A stretch of 64,000 nt of DNA, taken from positions 620,075,303 through 620,139,302 of the forward strand of contig CM060910.1 of the NCBI GenBank assembly GCA_030737875.1. Direction: 5' to 3'. The notes below the pieces were generated by a model. That model worked only from the letters and a program-made list of their open reading frames with translations. It did not search any database and had not been told where the DNA came from. A program made the translations under genes and the position numbers. Positions 13,471 to 23,508 of this stretch are shown one piece after another; within the stretch, counting starts at the first letter, position 1; each line of letters begins with the position of its first letter. The stretch comes from Allium sativum (taxonomy: Eukaryota > Streptophyta > Magnoliopsida > Asparagales > Amaryllidaceae).

Positions 13471-13740
13471 TGTTAGGCACAGCAGAGTAATATATGGAGA
13501 GATAGATAAAAGATTGAATTTGATTTAATACTTTATTTCATTCCATCAGTAAAAGAGATACAATTGTCTTATATAATGAAATACATTCTCTAGAGTATTC
13601 CTGACAATACCTTATCTAGAATAATCTAATATGTCATATATAGGAATTATTTATTCTTAAATTATTCCTTACATTAATAGCAAAGCAAATTTGTAAATGC
13701 AATTAATTGTTGCCTAATAACAAAATTATAACTTTTAACA
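13471..13740 (-). repeat. C1 3' LTR
   Basis: 270 bp with inverted termini TGTTA and TAACA. Nearly identical to 31771-32045, which carries a 5-bp extra AATTA-like stretch near its outer end. Confidence 0.95.
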
Positions 13741-13749
13741 CTCCTCCTT
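13741..13749 (-). other. C1 polypurine tract
   Basis: AAGGAGGAG on the minus strand directly abuts the 3' LTR and overlaps the pol stop codon. It is the expected plus-strand DNA primer. Confidence 0.85.
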
Positions 13750-14875
13750 AATTTGTAATTTTTAATTGCTTCTTGAACTTTTCAAACTTCTCCAATGTGA
13801 CTGCTTTAGTAAGGAAATCCGCTGGCTGCTCTTTTGTGTTGATGAAGTCAATGACAATCTCCTCCTTGCTTATCAATTCTCGGATAAAATGATAACGTAT
13901 CTTAATATGCTTTGTGCAAACATGAAACACTGGATTTTTTGTCATTGCCACAGCCGACATATTGTCACAGTAGATTTTTGTTGGCTTGTCTTGAGTTTGC
14001 TTCATATCATTTAGAATTCTCCGCAGCCACACCGCTTCACAGGCTGCATCTGTAGCAGCCATGTACTCAGCTAAAGTTAAAGCTACAGTCTTTTGCTTCC
14101 TTGAACTCCATGAGATTACGTTGGAACTGAGACAAAATACATAGCCTGATGTGCTCTTCCGATCATCCAATGCTCCTGCCCAGTCACTATCAGTGAAACC
14201 GACTAACTTGCATTCGTCCTCTTTGACATATTGAAGCCCACATTCTTTTGTTCCTTTCAGATATCGTAAAATTCTTTTTGCTGCAATCAAGCGATTGTTA
14301 CTTGGATTTTGCATGAATCTTGAAAGTATACTTACTGCATGACAAATATCGGGCCTTGTATGAGTGAGAAAAATTAGCGAACCAACCAAGCTTCTAAATA
14401 TCTTTCCATCCGCCTTCTTTGCGCCATCTTCTTGCTTTGATTTTTCATTTAGCATCATTGGTGTGTTAACTGGTTTGCAATCTTCCATGTGAATTTTTTT
14501 GAGAATGTCTTCAATGTATTTCTCTTGTGAAATGAAGATTTTGCCCTTTGCTTGTTTGACTTGCATGCCTAGAAAATACTTCATCAGACTGAGGTCCGTC
14601 ATCTCAAAGTCCGTCATCATTCTTTCCTTAAATTCCTTAACAAGATTGTTGCTGGTACCGAAATAGATTAGATCGTCAACATATAGACATACAACTAGAA
14701 ATTCTTCTCCTTGATTTTTCACATAAAGGGCAGGTTCGTTCTTGCTCCTTTGGAAGCCATTTTGAATAAAGTAGTTATCAATCTTGCAGTTCCATGCTCG
14801 GGGTGCCTGCTTCAGCCCATACAACGCCTTTTGAAGCTTATACACTTTATTTTCTTTTCCTCTTATCATAAAGCC
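13748..14875 (-). pseudogene. C1 reverse transcriptase C-terminal half and RNase H
   Basis: This is the C-terminal part of copia Pol. Reverse transcriptase copies the element RNA into DNA, and RNase H removes the RNA strand. Visible motifs are YKLQKALYGLKQAPRAW, then the polymerase catalytic YVDDLIYFG, then RNase H with GFTDSDWAGALDDRKSTSGY, the glutamate in ALTLAEYMAA and the aspartate in IYCDNMSA. The C-terminal HIKIRYHFIRE and QPADFLTK motifs are present. The frame ends in TAA overlapping the polypurine tract. A TAA stop at 14876-14878 separates it from the upstream reverse transcriptase part in the same frame. The catalytic residues look intact. Confidence 0.95.
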
Positions 14876-15400
14876 TTATGGTTGCTCAACATATACCTCT
14901 TCCTTAAGCTCGCCATTAAGAAAAGCAGACTTCGCATCGAGTTGGAAAACTTTAAGCTCTAATTGCGCTGCAACTGCAAGAGCTGTTCTAATGGTTTCCA
15001 TTCGAACTACTGGAGCAAATGTCTCATTAAAGTCAATTCCGGGCTGCTGCGAATATCCCTTTGCAACCAGCCGTGCTTCGTGTCTTGTTATAGAACCATC
15101 TTCGCCATATTTTGTCTTATAAACCCATTTCAGGCCAATGACTTCTTTATCTTTTGGCAAGTCAACTAACTGCCATGTTTTATTTTTCTCAATGGATGTT
15201 ATTTCTTCTTTCATTGCTTCAATCCACACATCTTCTTTGCTTGCATCTTCAAATAACTGCGGTTCACAAGAAAAAAGAACAACATTGCTTGAGTCATAAA
15301 TATCTTGTAAAGAACGCACCTTTCGAACAGGAGAGTCCAAGTCTTCATATTTATTTTCATCATTTGAGCCGTAACAAGGAGCATTATCTACATGGATACT
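14876..15400 (-). pseudogene. C1 reverse transcriptase N-terminal half
   Basis: This is the N-terminal half of copia reverse transcriptase. Seen in order are WIEAMKEEITSIEKNKTW, LPKDKEVIGLKWVYKTK, HEARLVAKGYSQ, FAPVVRMETIRT and FQLDAKSAFLNG with the first catalytic aspartate. It continues in frame from the integrase linker but is bounded by TAA stops at 15401-15403 upstream and 14876-14878 downstream. Confidence 0.93.
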
Positions 15401-16007
15401 TTACTGAGAACCGTCAGGTTGTGAGCCATTATTTTGAGATCTTTTAGGCTCCATAGAATTTGATTTTTGGTAGCCATCATGATCCCACTGCCATGCTGCC
15501 ATTTCATCAAAGACAACATCTCTTGAGATAATGAGTTGATCATTTTTGGGATTTAATAGCCAATATCCCTTCGACTCTTCGCTGTAACCAACAAAGACAC
15601 ATTTCTCTCCTTTCTTCTCAAATTTATCTTTGTTTGGGCTCTGGTTCAATGCATATGCTACACTTCCAAATACTTTCATGTGATCTACTTTGGGCTTTAT
15701 TTTATGCCAGGCTTCAAATGATGTCATATTTCTAACAGCTTTAGTTGGCGAACGATTCAATATATAGACAGTCGTGTTGACAGCTTCAGCCCATAACTTC
15801 TTTGACATGAATTTTCCTTCCAGCATACTTCGAGCTATTTCAACAATTGTTCGATTTTTCCTTTCTACGACGCCGTTTTGCTGCGGTGTATATCACACAG
15901 TAAGCTGCCTTGCAATCCCTTCTTTCTTGCAATGATTCATGAACTCGCTGTAAATAAACTCTCCTCCACGATCAGTTCGAAGAGTTTTTATTAAGTGTCC
16001 ACTTTGA
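15401..16007 (-). pseudogene. C1 integrase, C-terminal part
   Basis: This is the second part of the copia integrase core, which inserts the DNA copy into chromosomes. It starts at the G1 insertion site. Visible are LRTDRGGEF with the second catalytic aspartate, YTPQQNGVVERKN with the catalytic glutamate, and the following LWAEAVNTTVYILNRSPTKA region. A TGA stop at 15893-15895 lies just before YTPQQNG. The frame ends at TAA 15401-15403. The reading frame is the same on both sides of G1, allowing for the target duplication. Confidence 0.93.
16003..16007. repeat. Target-site duplication of G1, left
   Basis: TTTGA, repeated at 29938-29942. Confidence 0.95.
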
Positions 16008-16903
16008 TGTAATAACCCAGAAATCTGAGCCAATTTAAAATTTTTATTTTGGCAAATTTGGCAAATTTTGATTATTTAAAATGAATTATTTTAAATAATA
16101 ACGACGTGAAATTTATTTTGAAAAGGATTCGAACGTATATATTTATTCGAATCGTCGTTAGAGTATTAATATTTATTTATATATATAAAAAGGAATTGAA
16201 AATGGCGCGGTAGTTCGATAATTCGATTTCAAATTTCAAATGAATGTACAGGATTCAAAATAATTCGGATTTTAGCGAAACCAAAAATATTCGAATCAGA
16301 TTGAGAATATCCAACGAATCCGAAAAATCAAAATTTCATAGCGGGGATAAAAAGTTATGCCTAGTTGAAAATTCAGAATAGTCGCTATGGAATTCTGGCC
16401 CTTAAAAATGGGAATTTTGCAAACGACCTCGGTTTTCGACGAAATCACTTTTGTTGGATCCGCGATGTCTAGTTATTGCTAGGTTTCAAATTTCATAATT
16501 TTTCGAATCAATATGTGAGCGTGGCAAAGGAAAACGCGTTTGACCAGTTTCAGTTGATTTTAATCGTCTGGAAATTGGCCATTTTTCAAATGGTCTCAGA
16601 ATTCGATGAAACTGGCTTTGTTAGGACCGTATCGTCAATACGAAGCTAGAAAATATTTTTCAGGAATTTTTCTAGTTAGTATGTGGCCCCAGTAAATTGA
16701 AATGCGTGTTCAAATTCAATATATAGAGTTATATTTTGATTTTGATGAAAACTGATCGAAACAGTCGAATCGGCATACGATACATATCCCATTATGTTCG
16801 GAATAGGGGTAATTAGCTAAGAACGACAGTCGGTGGGTTCAATTTTGAGTTCGAGAACAAAAGTTGCTTTAGGGGATTAATTAATTAAATATAATATAAA
16901 TTA

Positions 16904-16910
16904 TTATATA
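16904..16910 (+). promoter_or_regulatory. Putative LTR TATA box (G1 5' LTR)
   Basis: TTATATA lies about 896 bp into the LTR, followed by a CT-rich stretch such as CCTCCTTTCCCC. The same arrangement is at 24414-24420 and, at the same LTR offset, in copy B. Confidence 0.5.
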
Positions 16911-16914
16911 GCCC

Positions 16915-17366
16915 TCCTTTCCCCTTTCCCTCCCATACCCGTTGACCTCAAGAATAAAAAAAAGAGGAAAATCAAAAATCGATCGAGCTCCAACCCTAGC
17001 CGCCTCCGTCAGTCGCGTGCGCCTCCCGCCTCCCCTATCGCCGATGCTGGTGGTCGGATCCCCTCCTCCTTCTTCCTCCTTTCCCTCTCCTCTTCCGTTG
17101 CAAAACTGCCCTCCAACTCGCGACAGAACCACCGCAGCATCCCATTGGCCAGCCGCTGCCTCAGGCCTCGTCCAGCACCCCTCCGGCATCCTTCCCCTTG
17201 CCATCGACCTCCCCATTCTCTCCTCCCTCTTCCACTTCGAGCAAAACCCGCCCACCACGATGGAAAACAGCCGCCCTGACCCCGGATGACCTTCCACCGC
17301 CTCCAGCGCCCAGCGTCGACACCCCACCTCCTTCTAGACTCCCATCACCTCTCCCCTTAGGCTGCG
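16915..17366 (+). ncRNA. Exon-like GC-rich leader of the LTR transcript
   Basis: This is a GC-rich island between the TATA-like box and a GT donor-like site at 17367. It looks like a plant 5' leader exon: pyrimidine-rich at the start and sharply different in composition from the AT-rich sequence after it. An open frame runs through it on the plus strand without a good start codon. A different frame is open in copy B, and the frames are not conserved, so I infer non-coding. A paired acceptor-like CAG lies at 22179-22181. Function unknown. Confidence 0.35.
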
Positions 17367-17521
17367 GTAATTTTTTTTAATATATTTTGGTTCCTTTTGA
17401 AAAATCTGATTTTAATAAATATTTTAGCAAATTGAAATGGTTTAATTTTTATTTAGAAAGCTTTAATTTTTATATAGTTAAAGGGGAGATTTCTATTTCA
17501 GGAAGTTAGGATTTTCAACAT

Positions 17522-17645
17522 AATTTTTATATTGTAGAAACAATAAAGATATGATTTTTATATTGTAGAAACAATAGAGATGTAATTTTTATATTGTAGA
17601 AACAATAAAGATGTAATTTTGTATTGTAGAAATAACAAAGATGTG
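17522..17645. repeat. ATTGT-AGAA-ACAAT hairpin tandem repeat
   Basis: Four units of about 38 bp, each with TTTATATTGTAGAAACAATA, a small perfect hairpin with an AGAA loop. The second LTR has the same array at 25040-25160. Confidence 0.85.
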
Positions 17646-18929
17646 ATATTTATATAGTTTAAATAATAAAAATATTATCTTTATATAGTAAAGATTATAA
17701 AAATACGATCTTTATATGTGTTGTAGCGAATTAACAATATAAAGAAGTGATTTCGTTTAAAATATAAGTTGAGATTTTTATATAGTGAAAGATCGAATTT
17801 TTATATAGAAGAAAGCATTTTAAAAATATAATCTTTACGGTATTAGAAGTAGAGAAATAAAAAATATGGTTTTTGTTAAAGTAGAAATATAAAAATATAA
17901 TTTTTATATATAAATAATAATAAAAATTCGATCTTTATATATGAAATAGAAATATAAAAATATAATTTTCTGATAGAATAAGCGTTGTATAAGTATATAA
18001 AGTAGAAATAAAAATATAATTTTTATTTATTGAAATGGGGTGATAAAAATATAATTTTTATTTGAACAGCGTAGGCAAGAACTGAATTGGAATTTCGAAG
18101 GAATCCAGATGTTCAGCAGTTCAAAAGCAAAGCACGGCGGAGTGGAACCCTCTGTGAGAACTTCTCACTTTTAATTTAATTTTCAAGTTAAAATATATAC
18201 TAGGATGCAGACGGTATTTAGTAGCACCCGACACCCGTCTTCTACAGACCAAGGACGGCTTATATGCTTGTTTGTTTGATTTTGATGTGTAGTTGATTGT
18301 GTGATGTGAAATGAAATAAAATATTTTATAGTTAAAAATAGAATTTTTAACTTGTATATAAAATAAATATTTATAAACAAATCGGAGATTTGTTTATATA
18401 CACTGATTTGATTGATATTGATTGGGACGATAAATTTTACATATCGCCCAACTGCACAAATAAAATCTGTGTTTGATTGTTTGAAACCCCACACGGGTAT
18501 TGGGATGATACATGACATACACTAATCCCAATAATTAGTTGTATGTCGATCGATTGATTGACGAACTGTTATAAGCGTTAAATATTTATATTTGATGCTT
18601 ATACAGTGTAGAATGCACTTTGAATGATGGTTGATTATTTGTCATTGTTGATATATACATGTGTTGTAGAAAACCCGTATAATCAATATTATATGGTAAT
18701 TATTTGGGCCTCATTCCAGTTTTGAAATAGAAATATTTGAAAAGAAATATTTAAAAAGAAATATTTGAAATAGAAATATTTGAAAAAGAAATATTTGAAA
18801 TAGAATAGTTCAAAATAGAAATATATGAAGCCGTGTTGATTAGATTGATGTCATTTTGACGCGTATGATATTTATATCGATTTTATTCATTTTTCAATGA
18901 ATATCGAAAGTGATTTCAAAATCTGATAA

Positions 18930-19125
18930 ATTGAATAGAAATGAATTCGAATTGAATAGAAATGAATTCAAATTGAAATTGAATAGAAATGAATTCAAAT
19001 TGAAATTGAATAGAAATGAATTCGAATTGAAATTGGATAGAAATGAATTCGAATTGAATTTGAAAAGAGTTGAACTCGAATTGAAATTGAATAGAAATTG
19101 AATAGAAATGAATTCGAATTAATTG
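18930..19125. repeat. 27-bp GAATTCG minisatellite
   Basis: Units close to AATTGAAATTGAATAGAAAT followed by GAATTCG. The 27-bp period is a multiple of three and the array is open in one frame (repeats of LNRNEFELK). There is no sign of coding beyond that. Confidence 0.8.
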
Positions 19126-19869
19126 AAATGAATTGAAATTCGAATTAAATTGAAATTGAATATGAAGATGAAATCGTTTCGAAAACGAATTTCAAAACGA
19201 TTTATAAAATTCATTTCAAAAGGAAATCGACGAAATATATATTATATATATATAATATAATGGCATGAATAGAACGCACCGCGCCGCAGCAGTTCGCGAA
19301 TTTCGACCATTGACTTCGAACGGATATTACGGGAGGTCTGACCGTCGGATTCTCCTAAAACTGGAACCATTGGGTTTGTATCGAAAAGAGCTTTCTAACG
19401 AATATTAGAAATTAGAAATCTAACGGTTGGATTTGGAATTATGTCCAAATCAAATTTGGAAAAGGTCGTTGTAAGTGCAGTTCGATGGCCATTGATGGAA
19501 ATTGACTGTACGGGCCTTGATAAAATTATTAAAAATATTAATAATTTGTGTAAAATCATAAGAAATGATTTGTGAAGAATTGGGATGAAAAACTCCATAT
19601 TTGAAAAGATAAAAATAGATTTTTTATCGAAATGAACTAGTTTGAACTAGAATAATAATTCATTTATTTTTAAATAAATAAATTGAATTTGAAATTGGTT
19701 TCAAAAGTGACCAGAATTTCCAATGATTGAATTGGAATGGATTTGAATCGAAATTGTCTTTGGAATATTTCGATGTTGGATTTCGTGATTATATAGATGT
19801 TGTTATGGAAATTTGAAAGATATATATATATATATATCGTTATTTCCAATACGATATTTGTTGGTCGTC

Positions 19870-20600
19870 GAATTTGATATTGAATATAAGCCGATATATT
19901 TTCTATTCAGAGCCTTGTATTTAATATCAAATGTGATTTGGGTTTGTCGTGAATGGTGTCTTCATTAACACTGTTCTTAAACCCAATTGAGAAAAAGATT
20001 AAATCTTTTTATTTAGATTTAATGAAGTGTACCAGTTAAATAATATTTAATTGGAATTGAATTGGTATTGATTTTTGGGTTTATCGTGAACAGTGTTTTA
20101 AATAACACTTGTTCTTTAACCCGATAATTAATGGAATGTGATTTTGGGTTGTCGTGAACGGTATCTTCAATAATACTATTCTTAGACCCAAAGGAGTTAA
20201 GAAAATCAGAAACTTACTGGAGATTAGTTAAGTTGAATGGTTTCTGCGGTATTAATCTGATGTTGGTTTCGGCCTTCGGGGTTAATACTTAGGAAATTTC
20301 TCACTTGCTAATTTACACTTAGGGACTAATTGAAATGTGATGTGATTTTGGGGTTTATCGTGAACCGTGTTTTAAATGACACTGATTCTTTAACCCAGTC
20401 AAAGATTAAAACTAAATGGAGTTTTAATGAATCTTTAATTAGATTGAAAAGATCGAGAATGGAGTATCACTAGTTTTACTCCAGGCGGTAGTTAAATCTT
20501 TAATTAGATTTGAACGTGAAATGATAATTTAATTTACCGATAACACCGTGGTGTTAGATATGAAGTATGACCAGTTTTACTTCATGGGATAAATAGGTTG
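19870..20600 (+). other. Chain of conserved stem-loops in the LTR
   Basis: Consecutive inverted repeats fill this stretch. A 19-bp stem has arms at 19872-19890 and 19914-19932. Four related hairpins, each opening GGGTT and closing AACCC, lie at 19939-19985, 20077-20122, 20145-20190 and 20351-20396. A stem CCAGTTAAAT/ATTTAATTGG lies at 20030-20053. A GTATTAA/TTAATAC stem lies at 20249-20288. Two related 22-nt hairpins lie at 20461-20482 and 20562-20583. Differences between paralogous hairpins and between element copies tend to preserve pairing, including G-U pairs in the sense strand. This suggests a structured RNA. Function is unknown. Confidence 0.65.
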
Positions 20601-20890
20601 GGATTGGGAAATAAAATAAATAATTACTTTGGTGTGGTTCGCTAATCCCGACTAGTTTGAAGTGATATTCAAAAGAAGAATAAAGAATAAATTTAGAAGA
20701 ATTTATTTTGGATAAAATTAATGGGAACCCTTCCCTAAGAATGTGAAATTTAGAAACTAACTGTAGGTTGGCTAAGATGGACGGTTTCCTGGATATTGAT
20801 CTGATGGTGGTTTCGGCCTTCGGGGTTATTATTTAGGGAATTATTCTCTGGATTAATTTACGGTTAGTGACTGATGAATTGGAATGAGGC
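20142..20890 (+). repeat. Internal duplication within the giant LTR
   Basis: Two related segments of about 130 bp (20200-20345 and 20755-20885) share GGTTTCGGCCTTCGGGGTTA, AGAAACT-ACTG and the TGAATTGGAATG or TAATTGAAATG tails. Both occur again in the 3' LTR. Confidence 0.75.
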
Positions 20891-22467
20891 GTATGTTGTG
20901 TTTGTGTAACACTTGTTATTTATATACGCGAGTTATTCGGAAAGACCGGGTTTATCCCATTCTGAAAAACTGTTACAACGATAAGTCGAAGATGAAGACG
21001 ATGGTCGAAGAACGGAGGTTTTCACGTCGTTTGGGTGATTACTGATGATCTTGATTGGGCTGTACACTCAAGAGGAGGGAATCAGTTAGTGGTCGTCCAG
21101 ACGTACTTGGAGATCGATGGATATGCGAGGTACAATGTGCCTCCGGTTTCGTTCAGACCCAGAACGGACTTGTAAATGGACTGTGTGTCTGACATTGGAT
21201 ATCATTCTGTGTGATTGATGGATATCGGTTGCATGGGGTGGTTCGCCTATGTGGCATGCTAAGATGCAAATGATCAAGGCTCCTGTTGAAAAGCAGAGTC
21301 TTGTGGTTGATGATCAAAGCACAGCCTGTGTGGCACAACTTTGTGAAGCGTTAATTCGTGAGCCTCACACCCCGGTTATGAACCAAAAACGGGAGACGGA
21401 CATCAGGGAGGGCATGCGTTTCTTTCTAGTTAGAAGTGGCGTCAGTGGTTTTACACGCCCTGACGAGTTTGACTTATGTGTTTGTCGCTGTTGCGAGGCG
21501 CCTCGGATATACCGGTGACTATGTGAAGCCGAAGGAGCCATTCGTTGGCTCATTTACGCCCCATAGGGCGGGGAAACGTAGTGTTCAGGCATAATAATCC
21601 ACATCGGTGGACCGGCCCTGACGATCCAAGGCTTGCCTGAGGGGCGGACTAGAGCGTCTCAAATCGGTAGAGGACTATCTTTTGCCTCGGTTCACAGATG
21701 GAAATCCAATTTTCAAATACGTGATTTTGCGGTTTTAATTGTAGAACTAGTATGGCGACATGATATATGGTACCCATGTCGTCTATGATTGATACTTATG
21801 ATTTGAAGTTGTTTTATACACTATGCACTTATAATAGTATCAAATGATTTGTTTAAAATGTACTAAGCATGTTTGGCTATTATAAGGGATAACCCTATCC
21901 CCCGGCTTGCGTTGCATTGTGTGATAGGACCTAAGTCTTATAATAGCTTCATTTTTCCAAAAAGCATTGCGTTGTTTTGTTATATGCACTGGTATTCTTG
22001 GGAGGAAACCCGTTCCGTGTTATACGGCGTGGTCCCTTGATATATCTGATTTAAAGTAAAGTTTTAAATAATTGTTTTAGTTCTCACACCAGTCCCATGA
22101 CTGACCTGGAGTTTATTGTTTTAACCTAAACTCTGGGTGCCCTTATTTTGACATGGGCAGTTAGTAGTTTTGGTTTTGCAGATTTATATTCACAGGGTCC
22201 TGGTTTACAGCTGGAATGATATCCGGAAAGCTTTGTATCCGTATATCTCATTCAGTTGTATTTTGTATTATTTTCCGCTGCTATGTAATGTATTGTAATC
22301 TCTGATATTTTTCTATTGTGTAATATTTATTCATACTCTGTATATTCTTGTAATCTGTTGGAATTGTTGTAATTAACAATGAAATGTTCTTCCGTCTGCG
22401 TTCTTTTGTGGCTTGTCCTCGACTCAATCCGGGCTTTCCTTACCGGGGAAGTTCGGGTCGTTTCAGC

Positions 22468-22479
22468 TGGTGTCAGAAC
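22468..22479 (+). other. G1 primer-binding site
   Basis: TGGTGTCAGAAC lies two bases after the LTR end. It is close to the initiator Met-tRNA complement TGGTATCAGAGC used by F1 and C1. Confidence 0.8.
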
Positions 22480-23495
22480 TTTGGTTTATAAAGCTCGGAG
22501 AACAAGGCACATTAGAACCATATGAAAGAATTCATAGAAATTGGATTAGTAATATCCAACGGGAATGACTCGTTAGAGATGGGATCAGTAGTATCCTAGA
22601 ACGAGTGTGAAGTGTGTTTTTGAAATAAAAACAAGTTTTGTTTTGAAAATTTAATTCAATTATACGTATTTGAATATTTATTTGTATTGAATTTGGACAA
22701 TGCAGTATATAAAGATTTTGCGTATACGTTTGATCCACGTGTATTTGAAGTTTTAATATACTGGATAGATATAGAATTACACTCTAGTCGCCCGGGGATG
22801 AAACTATTGATGACTATATAGCATCAGTAGTTTGTGTTCGAGTGACAAAAGTGGGGTTTCTGTATATTTCCTATTGACTGGTGTGAGAACCAAAGTTAGA
22901 TAGGGCTCATTGTTGTGATTTTGCATCAAAAATCTGATTTTTAGACTATATATCAAAGTTATAAATTTGAAAAGCTAATCAACTAATTGATTGATGGTTG
23001 TGTTGCTGATTATTGGTTGATTAATTAAAATTTGTGCCCTATAACCAAATTGAATCAAATAGTGAGTTGTATTGAAAATTGGTCGCATTTGCATGCATAT
23101 ACATGTACTTACACTGAACAGGTCATAGCAAGGAGGCTAGAGCAGAGAATAAAATTGTTTGCCCGACAAATAGGTACATGTTTACCATAATTTACTATTT
23201 TGTTTGGGTGATGATGATTTTATGAGCCGATTGGCTAGCCGCTGGCTTTTTCTTTTTCTTTTGGATTGAAGAAGGCCATGGGAGGCTATATGTAATATCC
23301 CGAAGTCCCCGGTGCAGGGGAGGTTATGGCGAAATTTTTCGAAAATTTAAGGTGTTAGCCAAATTTTTTGAAAAATTTGAAAAGTTCTTAGAAACTAAAA
23401 AGTTGAAGAACTTAAGCCGCAGTTAAAATAACAGAAGTTGAGTTGAATTGTTAAACAACTTTCGGCTTCGTTCCTTTTCGGGGACGAAAAGTTTT

Positions 23496-23507
23496 AAGTG
23501 GGGGAGA
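23496..23507 (+). other. G1 polypurine tract
   Basis: AAGTGGGGGAGA lies one base before the 3' LTR. It is the expected plus-strand primer and matches the chromovirus form. Confidence 0.88.
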
Positions 23508-23508
23508 T

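Larger units (their letters stand above)
16008..22465 (+). repeat. G1 5' LTR (6,458 bp)
   Basis: The layout from the start is as follows. About 0.9 kb of U3-like sequence ends in a TATA box. A GC-rich, pyrimidine-rich island follows (about 16915-17366). Then comes AT-rich sequence with hairpin repeats (17522-17645), the AAATATTT repeat (18724-18830), the GAATTCG minisatellite (18930-19125), an AT-dinucleotide run (19818-19836), the stem-loop chain (19870-20600), an internal duplication (20200-20345 and 20755-20885), and about 1.5 kb of more balanced composition to the end. The open frame 21249-21518 recurs in the 3' LTR with mainly amino-acid-changing differences, so it is not a supported gene. 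Confidence 0.93.
22466..23508 (+). other. G1 internal region, non-coding
   Basis: This stretch of 1,043 bp lies between the LTRs. Apart from the primer-binding site and polypurine tract I see no retrotransposon protein domain on either strand. The final 60 bases, CTTCGTTCCTTTTCGGGGAC onward, resemble the pol 3' end plus polypurine tract of chromoviruses. The region near 23292 starts TGTAATATCCCGAAGTCCCC, which looks like the first bases of another LTR family and may be a relic of recombination. Confidence 0.8.

Noticed and set aside
13280..13480. 66-codon minus-strand frame at the edge of C1
   Set aside because: It begins inside the C1 LTR and runs into LTR S, so its start is an artefact of insertion. 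No recognised domain.
16881..17327. 148-codon minus-strand frame in the GC-rich island, with a counterpart at 24391-24675
   Set aside because: Composition-driven open frame in a GC-rich, low-complexity island. Different frames are open in other copies, with no domain and no conserved start.
21249..21518. 89-codon open frame, repeated at 28709-28978 in the 3' LTR
   Set aside because: It is duplicated only because the LTR is. The differences between the two are mostly amino-acid-changing, and there is no recognised domain. Not supported as a gene.
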